Shown here piece by piece: positions 27,580 to 35,936 of a stretch of DNA of 44,786 bases. Below the pieces are notes generated by a model. That model was not told the origin of the DNA, did no database searches, and worked only from the letters and a program-made list of their open reading frames with translations. The stretch is from Paludibacter propionicigenes (GTDB lineage: Bacteria; Bacteroidota; Bacteroidia; Bacteroidales; JAFGXI01): the NCBI GenBank assembly GCA_020721655.1, contig DYMG01000011.1:1-44786 (forward strand), in the 5' to 3' direction. The position numbers and the translations under genes were made by a program. The number at the start of each line of letters is the position of its first letter. Positions within the stretch are counted from its first letter, which is position 1.

Positions 27580-27606
27580 AAAAAAAGCTTTGGTTTACCC
27601 AAAGCT
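27580..27606 (-). terminator. Terminator-like hairpin in the msrA leader
   Basis: An 8-bp stem (AGCTTTGG / CCAAAGCT) with a 5-nt loop. On the minus strand it is followed immediately by a run of Ts (27585-27580), and then by the msrA start about 35 nt later. No minus-strand gene lies upstream, so it is either an attenuator of msrA or the end of a short RNA. On the plus strand it is also followed by a T-rich stretch. Confidence 0.55.
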
Positions 27607-27682
27607 CTATTTTTTTTAGTTTAGTCTGGTTTAAATTTTTGTGTAACTTTTTTGTATAGTTTTCTAAATGTTTAATTTTAAT

Positions 27683-27690
27683 CAAATATA
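27683..27690 (-). promoter_or_regulatory. Bacteroidota -7 promoter box for the msrA leader
   Basis: Minus strand reads TATATTTG, an exact TAnnTTTG match. Transcription from here would begin near 27676 and run about 95 nt to the end of the leader hairpin, and about 130 nt to the msrA ATG. Confidence 0.45.
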
Positions 27691-27822
27691 ATATGGAAGT
27701 ATTAATTATAAAAATGGCTTTTTGCAAACAGTAGCAAATGAGGTGTTGTTTGTAGTTATTAATTTGCAGATTGATATTTTTAAGGAAAAAATTACAGCCT
27801 TTTTAATTTCATTTGTGATAAG

Positions 27823-27830
27823 TATATTTG
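27823..27830 (+). promoter_or_regulatory. Bacteroidota -7 promoter box for tyrS
   Basis: TATATTTG, an exact TAnnTTTG match, 14 nt before the tyrS ATG at 27845. It argues that the open frame extending further upstream is not translated. Confidence 0.55.
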
Positions 27831-27844
27831 CAAAAAATATAATT

Positions 27845-29137
27845 ATGAGTTTTGTTGAAGAGTTAACTTGGAGAGGAATGGTTCACGATATAATGCCCGG
27901 AACCGATGAACTATTGAAAAAAGAAATGGTTAGTGCTTATGTTGGAATAGATCCGACGGCAGACTCATTACATATTGGTCATTTAGTGGGCGTTATGATG
28001 TTGAAACATTTGCAACTTTCTGGACATAAGCCAATAGCATTGGTTGGTGGTGCAACAGGTATGATTGGCGACCCATCTGGAAAGTCTGTTGAGCGTAATT
28101 TGTTAGATGAGAGTACGTTAAGACACAATCAGAATGCTTTACAAAAACAATTAGCAAAATTTTTAGATTTCACAACTACCGATAAAAACAAAGCTGAACT
28201 TGTAAATAATTACGATTGGATGAGTAAATTCTCATTTTTAGACTTTATTAGAGATGTAGGGAAACATATTACAGTTAATTATATGATGTCGAAAGACTCG
28301 GTAAAAAAAAGATTAAATGCCGATTCTAATTCTGGAATGTCGTTTACCGAATTTTCTTACCAATTGGTTCAAGGTTTTGATTTTTTACATTTATACAGAG
28401 AAAAGAATTGCAAAATTCAAATGGGCGGTGCAGACCAATGGGGTAATATAACAACAGGAACAGAGCTTATTAGAAGAATTGAGCAAGGAGAAGCATTTGC
28501 AGTAACTTGTCCATTAATAACAAAAGCCGATGGCGGTAAATTTGGAAAAACAGAAAGCGGAAACATTTGGTTAGACCCAGAAAAAACAACACCGTATGCA
28601 TTCTATCAGTTTTGGTTAAATGTTTCTGACGATGATGCAAAAAAATATATTAAAATTTTTACTTTATTGTCTAAATTTGAAATAGAAAATCTTGTTTTAG
28701 AACACGAAAAAGACCCAAGTTTAAGAATTATTCAAAAACGTTTGGCAAACGAAATTACTGTAATGGTACACTCAAAAGAAGATTTTGACATGGCGGTTAA
28801 GGCAAGTTCCATACTTTTTGGCAAATCAACTTTTGAAGAGCTATCTAATTTAAATGAAGCTACATTTTTGGCTGTTTTTGATGGAGTTCCTATGTTTAGT
28901 GTAAGTAAAAGTGAAATAGAAAAAGGTGTTAATATAGTAGATTTATTGGTAGAAAAAACAGTAATTTTTCAATCTAAAGGCGAAGCTAGGCGAACAATTA
29001 AGGAAAATGCACTAAGCATTAATAAAGAAAAATTTGCCGATGAAAACGGAACTATTAGATTAGAAAATTTGATAAATGGGAAATATATTTTAGTACAAAA
29101 AGGAAAGAAAAATTATTTTGTTATTAAGGTTAACTAA
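27845..29137 (+). CDS. tyrS: Tyrosyl-tRNA synthetase
   Basis: A 430-residue class I aminoacyl-tRNA synthetase charging tRNA-Tyr. Seen: [19 protein letters not shown] at the N-terminus, the HIGH motif in [27 protein letters not shown], the tyrosine pocket region [13 protein letters not shown] and [14 protein letters not shown], and KFGKTESGN in the KMSKS position. A C-terminal S4 RNA-binding domain follows ([17 protein letters not shown]). The frame is open back to a TTG at 27722, but a promoter box lies in that extension and the ATG at 27845 gives the normal family length, so it is chosen. It converges with the membrane protein gene and overlaps it by 4 bp. Confidence 0.97.
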   Translation: MSFVEELTWRGMVHDIMPGTDELLKKEMVSAYVGIDPTADSLHIGHLVGVMMLKHLQLSGHKPIALVGGATGMIGDPSGKSVERNLLDESTLRHNQNALQKQLAKFLDFTTTDKNKAELVNNYDWMSKFSFLDFIRDVGKHITVNYMMSKDSVKKRLNADSNSGMSFTEFSYQLVQGFDFLHLYREKNCKIQMGGADQWGNITTGTELIRRIEQGEAFAVTCPLITKADGGKFGKTESGNIWLDPEKTTPYAFYQFWLNVSDDDAKKYIKIFTLLSKFEIENLVLEHEKDPSLRIIQKRLANEITVMVHSKEDFDMAVKASSILFGKSTFEELSNLNEATFLAVFDGVPMFSVSKSEIEKGVNIVDLLVEKTVIFQSKGEARRTIKENALSINKEKFADENGTIRLENLINGKYILVQKGKKNYFVIKVN

Positions 29138-29769
29138 ATTTGAGAATTTAATCCCCAAAAAATAAAAGTGGCAAAAATATAAAATCTAATTATTCTAAAA
29201 ATAGCAAGTAACATTAGTGTTTTTAGTGGAAATTTTAGTATTCCAGAAATTAGAATAACAGGCGAGTAGGGTAGTGGAAATAAAGCCGCAAACACTATAA
29301 CAAGTCCGCCAAATTTTTTAACTAAAACATAGTTTTTTTCGTATTTTTTTTCAATTATTCTATTAACCTTTGGAATACTTCTAATATAAGTTCCAATTTT
29401 ATAAGAAAAATATGATGCAAAATAAGACGAAAAAGCTAATATAGAAACTCCAACCCAAGGGGAGTAGCAACTATTAGTCCATGCAATAAATAAATCCGGA
29501 GGTAAAAGTCCAAGAAATATTTCAGAAATAAAAAACACAAGAAAAATAATAGTGCTGTTTAAATTTTTAAATAAATAATCGAAAATTGAGTTAAAGTCTA
29601 TTAAATATTTTTCAACAAAGAAAAAAATTGTAGCTAATATTAATGTTGTAATAACTAATTTTATGAAATTAATGCCTATAAATCGGTAAATTCCAGAGCG
29701 TTTGAAATAATTATGGTAAACATTTATTCGTTCAATTTTAATTTTCGCTTTTTTTTTGTATGTTACCAT
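29134..29769 (-). CDS. VTT/DedA-like (YqaA-type) membrane protein
   Basis: A 211-residue inner-membrane protein with about five hydrophobic segments. The VTT-like core is suggested by [25 protein letters not shown], and the Gly/Pro-rich re-entrant segment [29 protein letters not shown]. DedA/VTT proteins act as lipid scramblases or in lipid-carrier recycling; this short form is a distant relative and its role is unknown. It is convergent with tyrS. A TAAATTTG box lies upstream. Confidence 0.75.
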   Translation of the reverse strand: MVTYKKKAKIKIERINVYHNYFKRSGIYRFIGINFIKLVITTLILATIFFFVEKYLIDFNSIFDYLFKNLNSTIIFLVFFISEIFLGLLPPDLFIAWTNSCYSPWVGVSILAFSSYFASYFSYKIGTYIRSIPKVNRIIEKKYEKNYVLVKKFGGLVIVFAALFPLPYSPVILISGILKFPLKTLMLLAIFRIIRFYIFATFIFWGLNSQI

Positions 29770-29793
29770 TATTTAAGTGCTTAAACTTGTTGG

Positions 29794-29801
29794 CAAATTT
29801 A
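29794..29801 (-). promoter_or_regulatory. Bacteroidota -7 promoter box for the VTT-like gene
   Basis: Minus strand reads TAAATTTG, an exact TAnnTTTG match, 24 nt before the ATG at 29769. No good -33 element was seen. Confidence 0.4.
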
Positions 29802-29868
29802 TTATAAATTATTTGAATTGTTTGTTAAATTAATATAATTTGAGGGTTTTAATTTTTACCAATAATTT

Positions 29869-30852
29869 ATGAATTTTAGAACCGAATTTGTTATAAAACA
29901 AGAATTTCCTCAAATTAATTACAACTCAAAAATAATGTTTTTTGGAAGCTGTTTTGCCGAAAATATTGGCGAAATAATTAAAAACAATTACTTTGATATT
30001 GATATTAATCCATTTGGCATAATTTATAACCCACTTTCTATTGTTGAAAATATTAATATTTTAACAAATGGTAAGTTGTTTGTTGATAAGGATTTGCAAT
30101 ATTCAAATAAACTTTGGTTTAGTTATAATCATCACGGAAGTTTTTCTAATGTTGATAAAAATGTGTGTTTAAATAAAATAAATTCGAGAATACTTGAGTC
30201 GTCAGGAAATTTAAAAAATGCAGACATTATTTTCATAACGTTTGGCACTTCTTGGGTTTACAAATTGTTGGAAACTAATAAAATAGTATCAAATTGCCAT
30301 AAAAATATAGAAAAATTATTCGAGAGGTTTCGACTAACAATTTATGAAATAGTAAACTCGTATATTAAAATTATTTCTGAAATAGAAAAAATAAACAAAA
30401 AAGCAAATTTCGTTTTTACAGTTAGTCCTATTCGCCATTGGAAAGATGGTGCAAATGGAAATCAACTTAGTAAGTCAATACTTTTGCTTGCAATAGATGA
30501 GATTGTGAATAAATCGCAAAAAGCATTCTATTTCCCTTCTTATGAGTTAATTATGGACGATTTGCGCGATTATAGATTCTATAAAGAAGATATGATTCAT
30601 ATTAATGATATTGCTGTGCAATATATATGGGAACGCTTCAAAGCAGTTTTTTTTACTGAAGAAACCACTAAAATAAATAATTTGGTTGAAAAAATAGTAA
30701 AGGCTTTAAATCACAAACCATTCAATACCAATAATCCTGAATATGAAATGTTTATAGACAATAATATTGCAAATATTGAAGATTTAGAGAGGATATATAA
30801 AATTAATCTTCATAGCTTAAAGCATAGTTTTGAAAAAAAAAGGAGAACCTAA
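29869..30852 (+). CDS. GSCFA-domain protein
   Basis: A 327-residue protein with the family-naming motif GSCFA at 26-30 (KIMFFGSCFAENIGEII), followed by INPFGIIYNPLSI, ADIIFITFGTSWVY and VFTVSPIRHWKDG, and ending with MIHINDIAVQYIWERF. GSCFA proteins belong to the SGNH/GDSL-like hydrolase superfamily, with the motif Ser and the later His plausible as catalytic residues. The substrate is unknown; a role with cell-surface glycans is often proposed. No signal peptide is seen. Its stop lies inside a bidirectional terminator. Confidence 0.9.
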   Translation: MNFRTEFVIKQEFPQINYNSKIMFFGSCFAENIGEIIKNNYFDIDINPFGIIYNPLSIVENINILTNGKLFVDKDLQYSNKLWFSYNHHGSFSNVDKNVCLNKINSRILESSGNLKNADIIFITFGTSWVYKLLETNKIVSNCHKNIEKLFERFRLTIYEIVNSYIKIISEIEKINKKANFVFTVSPIRHWKDGANGNQLSKSILLLAIDEIVNKSQKAFYFPSYELIMDDLRDYRFYKEDMIHINDIAVQYIWERFKAVFFTEETTKINNLVEKIVKALNHKPFNTNNPEYEMFIDNNIANIEDLERIYKINLHSLKHSFEKKRRT

Positions 30853-30866
30853 GTTCTCCTTTTTTA
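30837..30866. terminator. Bidirectional terminator overlapping the GSCFA stop codon
   Basis: A long perfect stem (AAAAAAGGAGAAC / GTTCTCCTTTTTT) has the GSCFA stop TAA in its loop. It is flanked by A- and T-runs, and so serves both the GSCFA gene and the convergent lipoprotein gene. Confidence 0.85.
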
Positions 30867-30879
30867 AATGTTTTTTAAA

Positions 30880-31305
30880 TTAATTTGTTTGCGGATATCT
30901 CAAATAAACAGTTTCGTTATAAACTTCATTTTCTTTTAGAATAATGGCTCCTTCGCCCCAAATAGTATCACTCTTTTTAGGAACTATATAAGCGTAAACT
31001 CTTAAAATAGCTTCGTATTTAAAATCAAAATTTACTTTTCCACCAGAATCGGTATTTCCTTTAACGTACAAGCCTTCGTCGCTGTCTAAATCTGGTCTAA
31101 CTAAACCTGTATTCCCATGCTCGTCGTGGGTGTTAGGGTCTGCTTTAACTAGCACTACAGCTCCAGCTTGGTAAATTTCTTGTCCATCTTCATTTTGTCC
31201 AATTACTGTTATAGAAGCTTTTGGAGGGTCTGTTTTTTTGCAAGAAGTATTAAAAAATGAAATCATTAATAATATTGCAATCAATAATAAATAAATTCTT
31301 TTCAT
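30880..31305 (-). CDS. Hypothetical lipoprotein A (Ig-like)
   Basis: A 141-residue predicted lipoprotein: hydrophobic N-terminus and lipobox NTSC, Cys22. The mature part is a single beta-sandwich-like domain starting ASITVIGQNEDGQEIYQAGAVVLVKAD, with a later segment GLYVKGNTDSGGKVNFDFKYEAILRVYAYI. This resembles carboxypeptidase-regulatory-like or Ig folds, where a variable loop precedes 'T-D-x-x-G-x-V'. I do not recognise a named family. It is 11 nt downstream of a similarly built lipoprotein gene on the same strand, so the two probably form an operon. Confidence 0.75.
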   Translation of the reverse strand: MKRIYLLLIAILLMISFFNTSCKKTDPPKASITVIGQNEDGQEIYQAGAVVLVKADPNTHDEHGNTGLVRPDLDSDEGLYVKGNTDSGGKVNFDFKYEAILRVYAYIVPKKSDTIWGEGAIILKENEVYNETVYLRYPQTN

Positions 31306-31316
31306 AGTGTATATTT

Positions 31317-31700
31317 TTATTTTATTACTACGGTTTTAGTAAATTCACTTTCTTCTTTGAAAACTAATGTTGCACTGCCGGTTTTAATGCTATCAACATA
31401 ATTTTTTTCAATTTTTGCTTCAAAAACACAATCTCGTTCAAACTCAAATTTTGCATAACCCTCAGAGTTTGTATATTGCTCAACTTCTCTAATCATATTA
31501 TCTGGGTCAACAGGGTCAACATAAGTGTTTGCATAATCACTATTTACGTAAACAGTTATTTTTGCTCCACTTATTAAGTGTTGGCTATCATCAACAACAG
31601 TAACAACAGCAGTTCTCATTTTTACATCTTTTGAACAGCTTGTAAAAACAAGTGCTAAACCAAAAACTAAAAACAAAATATTTTTATAAAATATATTCAC
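31317..31700 (-). CDS. Hypothetical lipoprotein B (Ig-like)
   Basis: A 127-residue predicted lipoprotein with lipobox FTSC, Cys22. The start codon appears to be GTG, since no in-frame ATG precedes the lipobox. The mature part, AVVTVVDDSQHLISGAKITVYVNSD with a later QYTNSEGYAKFEFERDCVFEAKI, has the same build as the gene downstream: one Ig/carboxypeptidase-regulatory-like domain with a conserved 'T-x-S-x-G-x-x-x-F' turn. Function unknown. It is divergent from the cyclophilin gene. Confidence 0.72.
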   Translation of the reverse strand: MNIFYKNILFLVFGLALVFTSCSKDVKMRTAVVTVVDDSQHLISGAKITVYVNSDYANTYVDPVDPDNMIREVEQYTNSEGYAKFEFERDCVFEAKIEKNYVDSIKTGSATLVFKEESEFTKTVVIK

Positions 31701-31719
31701 TGTTAAATTAAATTATGTT

Positions 31720-31727
31720 TAAATTTG
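31720..31727 (+). promoter_or_regulatory. Bacteroidota -7 promoter box for the cyclophilin gene
   Basis: TAAATTTG, an exact TAnnTTTG match, 48 nt upstream of the ATG at 31776. Confidence 0.4.
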
Positions 31728-31775
31728 TAACTCACAATTATACGAAAAAAAAACAGTATTTCAAAAAAAATAAAC

Positions 31776-32636
31776 ATGAACGTGAAAATTAAAATTTTTT
31801 ATGTAATAATAGCTGCACTAATGTTGTCTTGTAGCTCTCATACAAAATCTAAATCAACAGACGTAAATAGTAAAAATAAGGTTGCCTTAATTTCAACTAA
31901 ATTTGGCGATATTGAAATTTTATTATACAAAGAAACTCCTTTACATAAAGAAAACTTTGAAAAGTTAGTCGAAAATGGATTTTACGATAGTTTATTATTT
32001 CATAGAGTTATTAAAAATTTTATGATACAGGGGGGCGACCCAACATCAAAAAATGCAAAACCAAATGCAGTGCTTGGTAATGGCGGACCTAATTATACTA
32101 TTACGGCAGAATTTAATAATTTGCTAATTCATAAAAAAGGTGCATTAGCCGCCGCTAGAGAAGGTGATAATATAAATCCGGAAAAAAGAAGTTCGGGGTC
32201 TCAATTCTATATTGTGCAAGGACAAGTTTTAAACGACGAACAAATAAATCAAATGGAACAAAGAATAACTAAGCAATTAAGGTCTGATTTTATTAGAATT
32301 TTTTTGATGAAGCCCGAAAATTTATCAGTAAAAACAAAATACGACGAATTTCAAAAAACTAAAAATACCAAAGCCACAGCAGAATTGATAAAACAAATAG
32401 AAAAAGAACATAAAATTGAATTAGATTCTTTTGCAAGTTTTAAATACACCATAGAACAAAGAAATATATATAAAACACTTGGCGGAACACCTCACTTAGA
32501 CGGTAGTTATACAGTTTTTGGAGAAGTAATAAAGGGTTTTAATGTTATTGATAGTATTGCAAACACAAAAACTGGAAAATCAGATAGACCAATAAACGAC
32601 GTAGTTTTTTCAATTAAAATAAAAATAATTGATTAA
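31776..32636 (+). CDS. Cyclophilin-type peptidyl-prolyl isomerase lipoprotein
   Basis: A 286-residue lipoprotein (lipobox MLSC, Cys19) with a cyclophilin domain that speeds cis-trans proline isomerisation in exported proteins. Seen: TKFGDIEILLYKETPLHKENF, LLFHRVIKNFMIQGGDP (the catalytic Arg region), GALAAAREGDNINPEKRSSGSQFYIVQGQ, and, after a long insert, HLDGSYTVFGEVIKGFNVID. The insert of about 85 residues (150-237) is lysine-rich and predicted helical, interrupting the barrel between the FYIV and HLDG strands. yqgE follows after 3 nt. Confidence 0.92.
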   Translation: MNVKIKIFYVIIAALMLSCSSHTKSKSTDVNSKNKVALISTKFGDIEILLYKETPLHKENFEKLVENGFYDSLLFHRVIKNFMIQGGDPTSKNAKPNAVLGNGGPNYTITAEFNNLLIHKKGALAAAREGDNINPEKRSSGSQFYIVQGQVLNDEQINQMEQRITKQLRSDFIRIFLMKPENLSVKTKYDEFQKTKNTKATAELIKQIEKEHKIELDSFASFKYTIEQRNIYKTLGGTPHLDGSYTVFGEVIKGFNVIDSIANTKTGKSDRPINDVVFSIKIKIID

Positions 32637-32639
32637 AAA

Positions 32640-33224
32640 ATGGAAATTCCAAATTTAGACATATTTAAACCAAATAATAATTTGGAAATTAAAAAAGGAC
32701 GATTACTTATATCTGAGCCACTTTCGTTGGACTATTTTTTTAATAGAACAATAGTCTTTGTTACTGAATACAATGAAAATGGAGCTTTTGGCTTTATCTT
32801 AAACAGAATGTCGGAATATAGATTGTCCGATGTATTTAATGCAAATTTTTTGTTTAATCCTAAGTTAAACATTGGAGGACCGGTTGGAAACGACACTCTT
32901 AATTTTATTCATACAATAGATTATGTTGGTGGAATAGAGGTAGTTCCAAATATTTATTGGGGCGGAAATTTTGATGAAATTAAATTGTTGGCAAAAGAGG
33001 GAAAAATAAATGATAAAGACATTCGATTTTTTATTGGCTACTCTGGCTGGGCTTCAAATCAACTAAAGCAGGAAATTTACCGTAATTATTGGCAAATAAT
33101 TAATTATGATAAAAATATAATAATGAATTTAAAAACAGAGAGCGATTGGGAACAAACATTAAAACAATTTGGCAATAAATATAAATATTGGGCAAATACC
33201 CCAAAAAATCCAACATTAAATTAG
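32640..33224 (+). CDS. YqgE/AlgH family protein
   Basis: A 194-residue member of the YqgE/AlgH (DUF179) family. Seen: KKGRLLISEPLSLDYFFNRTIVFVTEYNENGAFGFILNR, the glycine-rich NIGGPVGNDTLNFIHT, and FFIGYSGWASNQLKQEI, the family's most conserved region. The biochemical role is not established; the family has been linked to transcriptional regulation of alginate in Pseudomonas. Linked to the cyclophilin gene with a 3-nt gap. Confidence 0.93.
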   Translation: MEIPNLDIFKPNNNLEIKKGRLLISEPLSLDYFFNRTIVFVTEYNENGAFGFILNRMSEYRLSDVFNANFLFNPKLNIGGPVGNDTLNFIHTIDYVGGIEVVPNIYWGGNFDEIKLLAKEGKINDKDIRFFIGYSGWASNQLKQEIYRNYWQIINYDKNIIMNLKTESDWEQTLKQFGNKYKYWANTPKNPTLN

Positions 33225-33271
33225 AAAACTATTTAATAAAATAGGGCAAATTAAAAATAAAATAACATATA

Positions 33272-33303
33272 ATTGTTAGAACTTAATAATATTTATATCT
33301 TTG
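33272..33303 (+). promoter_or_regulatory. Promoter of the PKD/T9SS type B cargo gene
   Basis: ATTG (33272-33275), 20 nt, then TATCTTTG (33296-33303): a near -33 TTTG and an exact -7 TAnnTTTG at about the expected spacing. The ATG lies 16 nt after the -7 box. Confidence 0.65.
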
Positions 33304-33319
33304 TGTAAAGTAAGTATTT

Positions 33320-34162
33320 ATGAGATTTTTCTTAATATCAATAATTTTTATAATTTCTTTAGACGGTTTTTCTCAATTGTCGGCTGGGTTTATTGCTGGT
33401 GAAACTATTGGTTGCGATACAATTACAATTAATTTTACAGATACAACCAATCCAATAGGAATAACCTCTAGAACTTGGTATTTTGGCGATGGTAGCACAG
33501 ACACATCTGCAACAACAAGCCATTTTTATAACCAACAAGGTTTTTTTACAGTTAAATTAATTGTTACAACACTAACAGAAGCCGATTCTGTAGAAAAAAC
33601 AATAACAATAAGAAAAAAACCAGAAGCAATTTTTGAGCTATCAAAATATGCAAACTATTCAATAAACGACACTTTGTTTTTTACATACACAAAAATAACA
33701 CATACAAGTAATTCAATTACAGATAGTTTGTTAAACACATATACTTGGATTTTAGCCAACGATACATTACCAGACACATCAAAAGTAATAGTAAAACAAT
33801 ATCCAAGTGCAGGTAATTATGAATGTAGGCTAATAATTTTGGCATATACAGGTTGCTCAGACACAGCAACACTTAACCTTGAAATAAAAAACGATATAAT
33901 AATACCAAATATATTTACACCTAATGGCGATGGGAAAAATGATATTTTTTACGCTCAAACAGATGGATTAACAAGCTATGAACTAACAATTTTTTCAAGA
34001 TACGGCTCAATAGTATTTACAACAACAGCACAAAAAGTAATGTGGGATGGTAGAAATTCGGCAGGAGAAGAAGTTACTGTAGGCACTTACTATTACATAT
34101 TAAAAACAGTAAATAGTGAAACTGAAAAATTAGAAAAAGGAATCGTTTTTTTAAGTCGATAA
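33320..34162 (+). CDS. PKD-domain protein with T9SS type B sorting domain
   Basis: A 280-residue secreted protein. The signal peptide (MRFFLISIIFIISLDGFS) is followed by a PKD domain with WYFGDGSTDTSATTSHFYNQQG, a second PKD-like domain (about 110-190), and the C-terminal gliding-motility-associated or type B sorting domain: IPNIFTPNGDGKNDIFY, ELTIFSRYGSIVF, WDGRNSAGEEVTVGTYYYIL. Such proteins leave the cell through T9SS and can remain surface-attached; type B domains often depend on a PorP/SprF-like protein. No catalytic domain is present, so a structural or adhesive role is inferred. Confidence 0.9.
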   Translation: MRFFLISIIFIISLDGFSQLSAGFIAGETIGCDTITINFTDTTNPIGITSRTWYFGDGSTDTSATTSHFYNQQGFFTVKLIVTTLTEADSVEKTITIRKKPEAIFELSKYANYSINDTLFFTYTKITHTSNSITDSLLNTYTWILANDTLPDTSKVIVKQYPSAGNYECRLIILAYTGCSDTATLNLEIKNDIIIPNIFTPNGDGKNDIFYAQTDGLTSYELTIFSRYGSIVFTTTAQKVMWDGRNSAGEEVTVGTYYYILKTVNSETEKLEKGIVFLSR

Positions 34163-34168
34163 AAATTA

Positions 34169-34936
34169 ATGATAAACAAACTTTCAGTTGTAATAATTAC
34201 ATTTAATGAAGAAAAAAATATTGGCAGATGCATTAAATCAGTTCAAGAAATTGCCGATGAAATAATTGTGTTAGACTCTTTTTCTACCGATAAAACAGAG
34301 GAAATTTGCAGAGAACTAAATGTTAAATTTTTTCAACAGAAATTTGATGGACACATTCAGCAAAAAAACAGGGTTATGGAATTATCTGAAAACAGTTATG
34401 TTCTGTCTTTAGATGCCGACGAAGTTCCAAATTCAAAATTAATAGAAAGCATTAAAAAGATAAAATTAGATTTTAGTTTTGATGCCTATAAATTTAATAG
34501 ATTAACTAACTATTGTGGTAAATGGATTAAGCATTCTGGTTGGTATCCAGACCAAAAACTGCGTATTTGGAATAAAAATAAGGGTAAATGGGGTGGAATA
34601 AATCCTCACGATAAAGTTTTGATGAATGAATTATGCACAATAAAACATCTTGAAGGCGATTTGCTACATTATTCGTATTATTCAATAAATCAGCATATTG
34701 CACAAATAAATACATTTACAGATATTGGTTCGAAGGAAGCATTTAAAAAAGGTAAAAAATCGAATTTATTTATTGCAATTTATAAAAGTATTTGGAAATT
34801 TATTCGCGATTATTTTTTTAAATTAGGCATATTAGATGGTTACTACGGCTTTGTAATTTGTGCTTTATCATCGCAAGCAACATTTGCTAAATATTTAAAG
34901 ATAACAGAGTTGCGAAAAAACAATGAAAATGAGTAA
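34169..34936 (+). CDS. Family 2 glycosyltransferase (LPS core WaaE/KdtX-like)
   Basis: A 255-residue GT-A fold enzyme. Seen: LSVVIITFNEEKNIGRCIKSV, EIIVLDSFSTDKTEEIC, the metal-binding DXD-type motif in LSLDADEV, and the acceptor-side region WYPDQKLRIWNKNKGKWGG, which resembles the WaaE/KdtX group that adds glucose to LPS inner core. A C-terminal amphipathic segment may attach to the membrane. It overlaps the following GT9 gene by 14 nt, so the two are co-translated and probably act on the same LPS core. Confidence 0.9.
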   Translation: MINKLSVVIITFNEEKNIGRCIKSVQEIADEIIVLDSFSTDKTEEICRELNVKFFQQKFDGHIQQKNRVMELSENSYVLSLDADEVPNSKLIESIKKIKLDFSFDAYKFNRLTNYCGKWIKHSGWYPDQKLRIWNKNKGKWGGINPHDKVLMNELCTIKHLEGDLLHYSYYSINQHIAQINTFTDIGSKEAFKKGKKSNLFIAIYKSIWKFIRDYFFKLGILDGYYGFVICALSSQATFAKYLKITELRKNNENE

Positions 34937-35933
34937 GTTGAAGTCAATAATAATAAGCAGAACCGATAGTATTGGCGACGTAATATTAACTTTACCTATG
35001 GCAGGTGTTATTAAAAGCCAAAAGCCAAATGTTAAAGTGTTTTTTTTAGCAAAAGACTACGCAAAATCTGTTGTTTTGGCATCGAATAATATTGATGAAT
35101 TTTTGAGTTTAAATTATATAGAAAATTTAACTAAAGAAAAACAGATTGAATACATTAAAAATATAAAAGCCGATGCAATAATACATGTTTTCCCAAATAA
35201 ATTTATAGCAAAATTGGCTTTAAAAGCCGGTGTTAAAAATAGAATAGGTACAAGTCATAGGCTTTTTCATTTGCTAACTTGTAACAAATTAGTAAAATTG
35301 GGCAGAAAAAATTCAAATTTGCACGAGGCTCAGTTAAATTTAGAACTTCTTAAACCATTAGGTGTAAACATTAATATTAATTTAGACGATATTTATAAAT
35401 ATTATAATTTCAATAAGTTTAAAGAATTACCCGAAAATATTGAGAATAAACTATCAAAAAAAAGGAAAAATATAATATTCCACCCAAAATCTAAAGGAAG
35501 TGCAAGGGAATGGGGTTTAGAAAATTTTGGAAATTTGATTAAACTTTTACCTGAAAATGAATACAAAATTTTTATAACCGGCACTCACGAAGAGGGTTTA
35601 CTTATGAAATATTTTTTGCAAATTAACAGCAATAGAATAGAAGATTTAACAGGTTATTTGTCGTTGAGCGAATTAATAAGTTTTATTTCAAAATCTGATG
35701 TTTTGGTAGCCGCAAGTACGGGTCCGCTACATATTGCAGCTGCATGTGGAATAAAAGCAATAGGTATTTTTGCTCCAATGCGACCAATTCATCCGGGAAG
35801 GTGGAAGCCTCTTGGCGAAAGAGCTACTTATATTGTAAAAGAAGAATATTGTGATGATTGCAAAAAAACAGGAGTATGTAAATGTATTACAGATTTATCG
35901 CCTAAATTAGTGTATAATAAAATTTTAGAATAA
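34923..35933 (+). CDS. Family 9 glycosyltransferase (heptosyltransferase-like)
   Basis: A 336-residue GT9 enzyme. N-terminal SIIISRTDSIGDVILTLPMAGVIK is the GT9 signature; FHPKSKGSAREWGLENF, IFITGTHEEGLLM and VAASTGPLHIAAACGIKAIGIFAP are the donor-site half. A C-terminal cysteine cluster (EEYCDDCKKTGVCKC) parallels the one in the other GT9 gene at 3664. It overlaps the GT2 gene by 14 nt. Likely role: adding heptose or a similar sugar to LPS core. It converges with the FKBP gene with only a 3-nt gap. Confidence 0.9.
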   Translation: MKMSKLKSIIISRTDSIGDVILTLPMAGVIKSQKPNVKVFFLAKDYAKSVVLASNNIDEFLSLNYIENLTKEKQIEYIKNIKADAIIHVFPNKFIAKLALKAGVKNRIGTSHRLFHLLTCNKLVKLGRKNSNLHEAQLNLELLKPLGVNININLDDIYKYYNFNKFKELPENIENKLSKKRKNIIFHPKSKGSAREWGLENFGNLIKLLPENEYKIFITGTHEEGLLMKYFLQINSNRIEDLTGYLSLSELISFISKSDVLVAASTGPLHIAAACGIKAIGIFAPMRPIHPGRWKPLGERATYIVKEEYCDDCKKTGVCKCITDLSPKLVYNKILE

Positions 35934-35936
35934 ATA

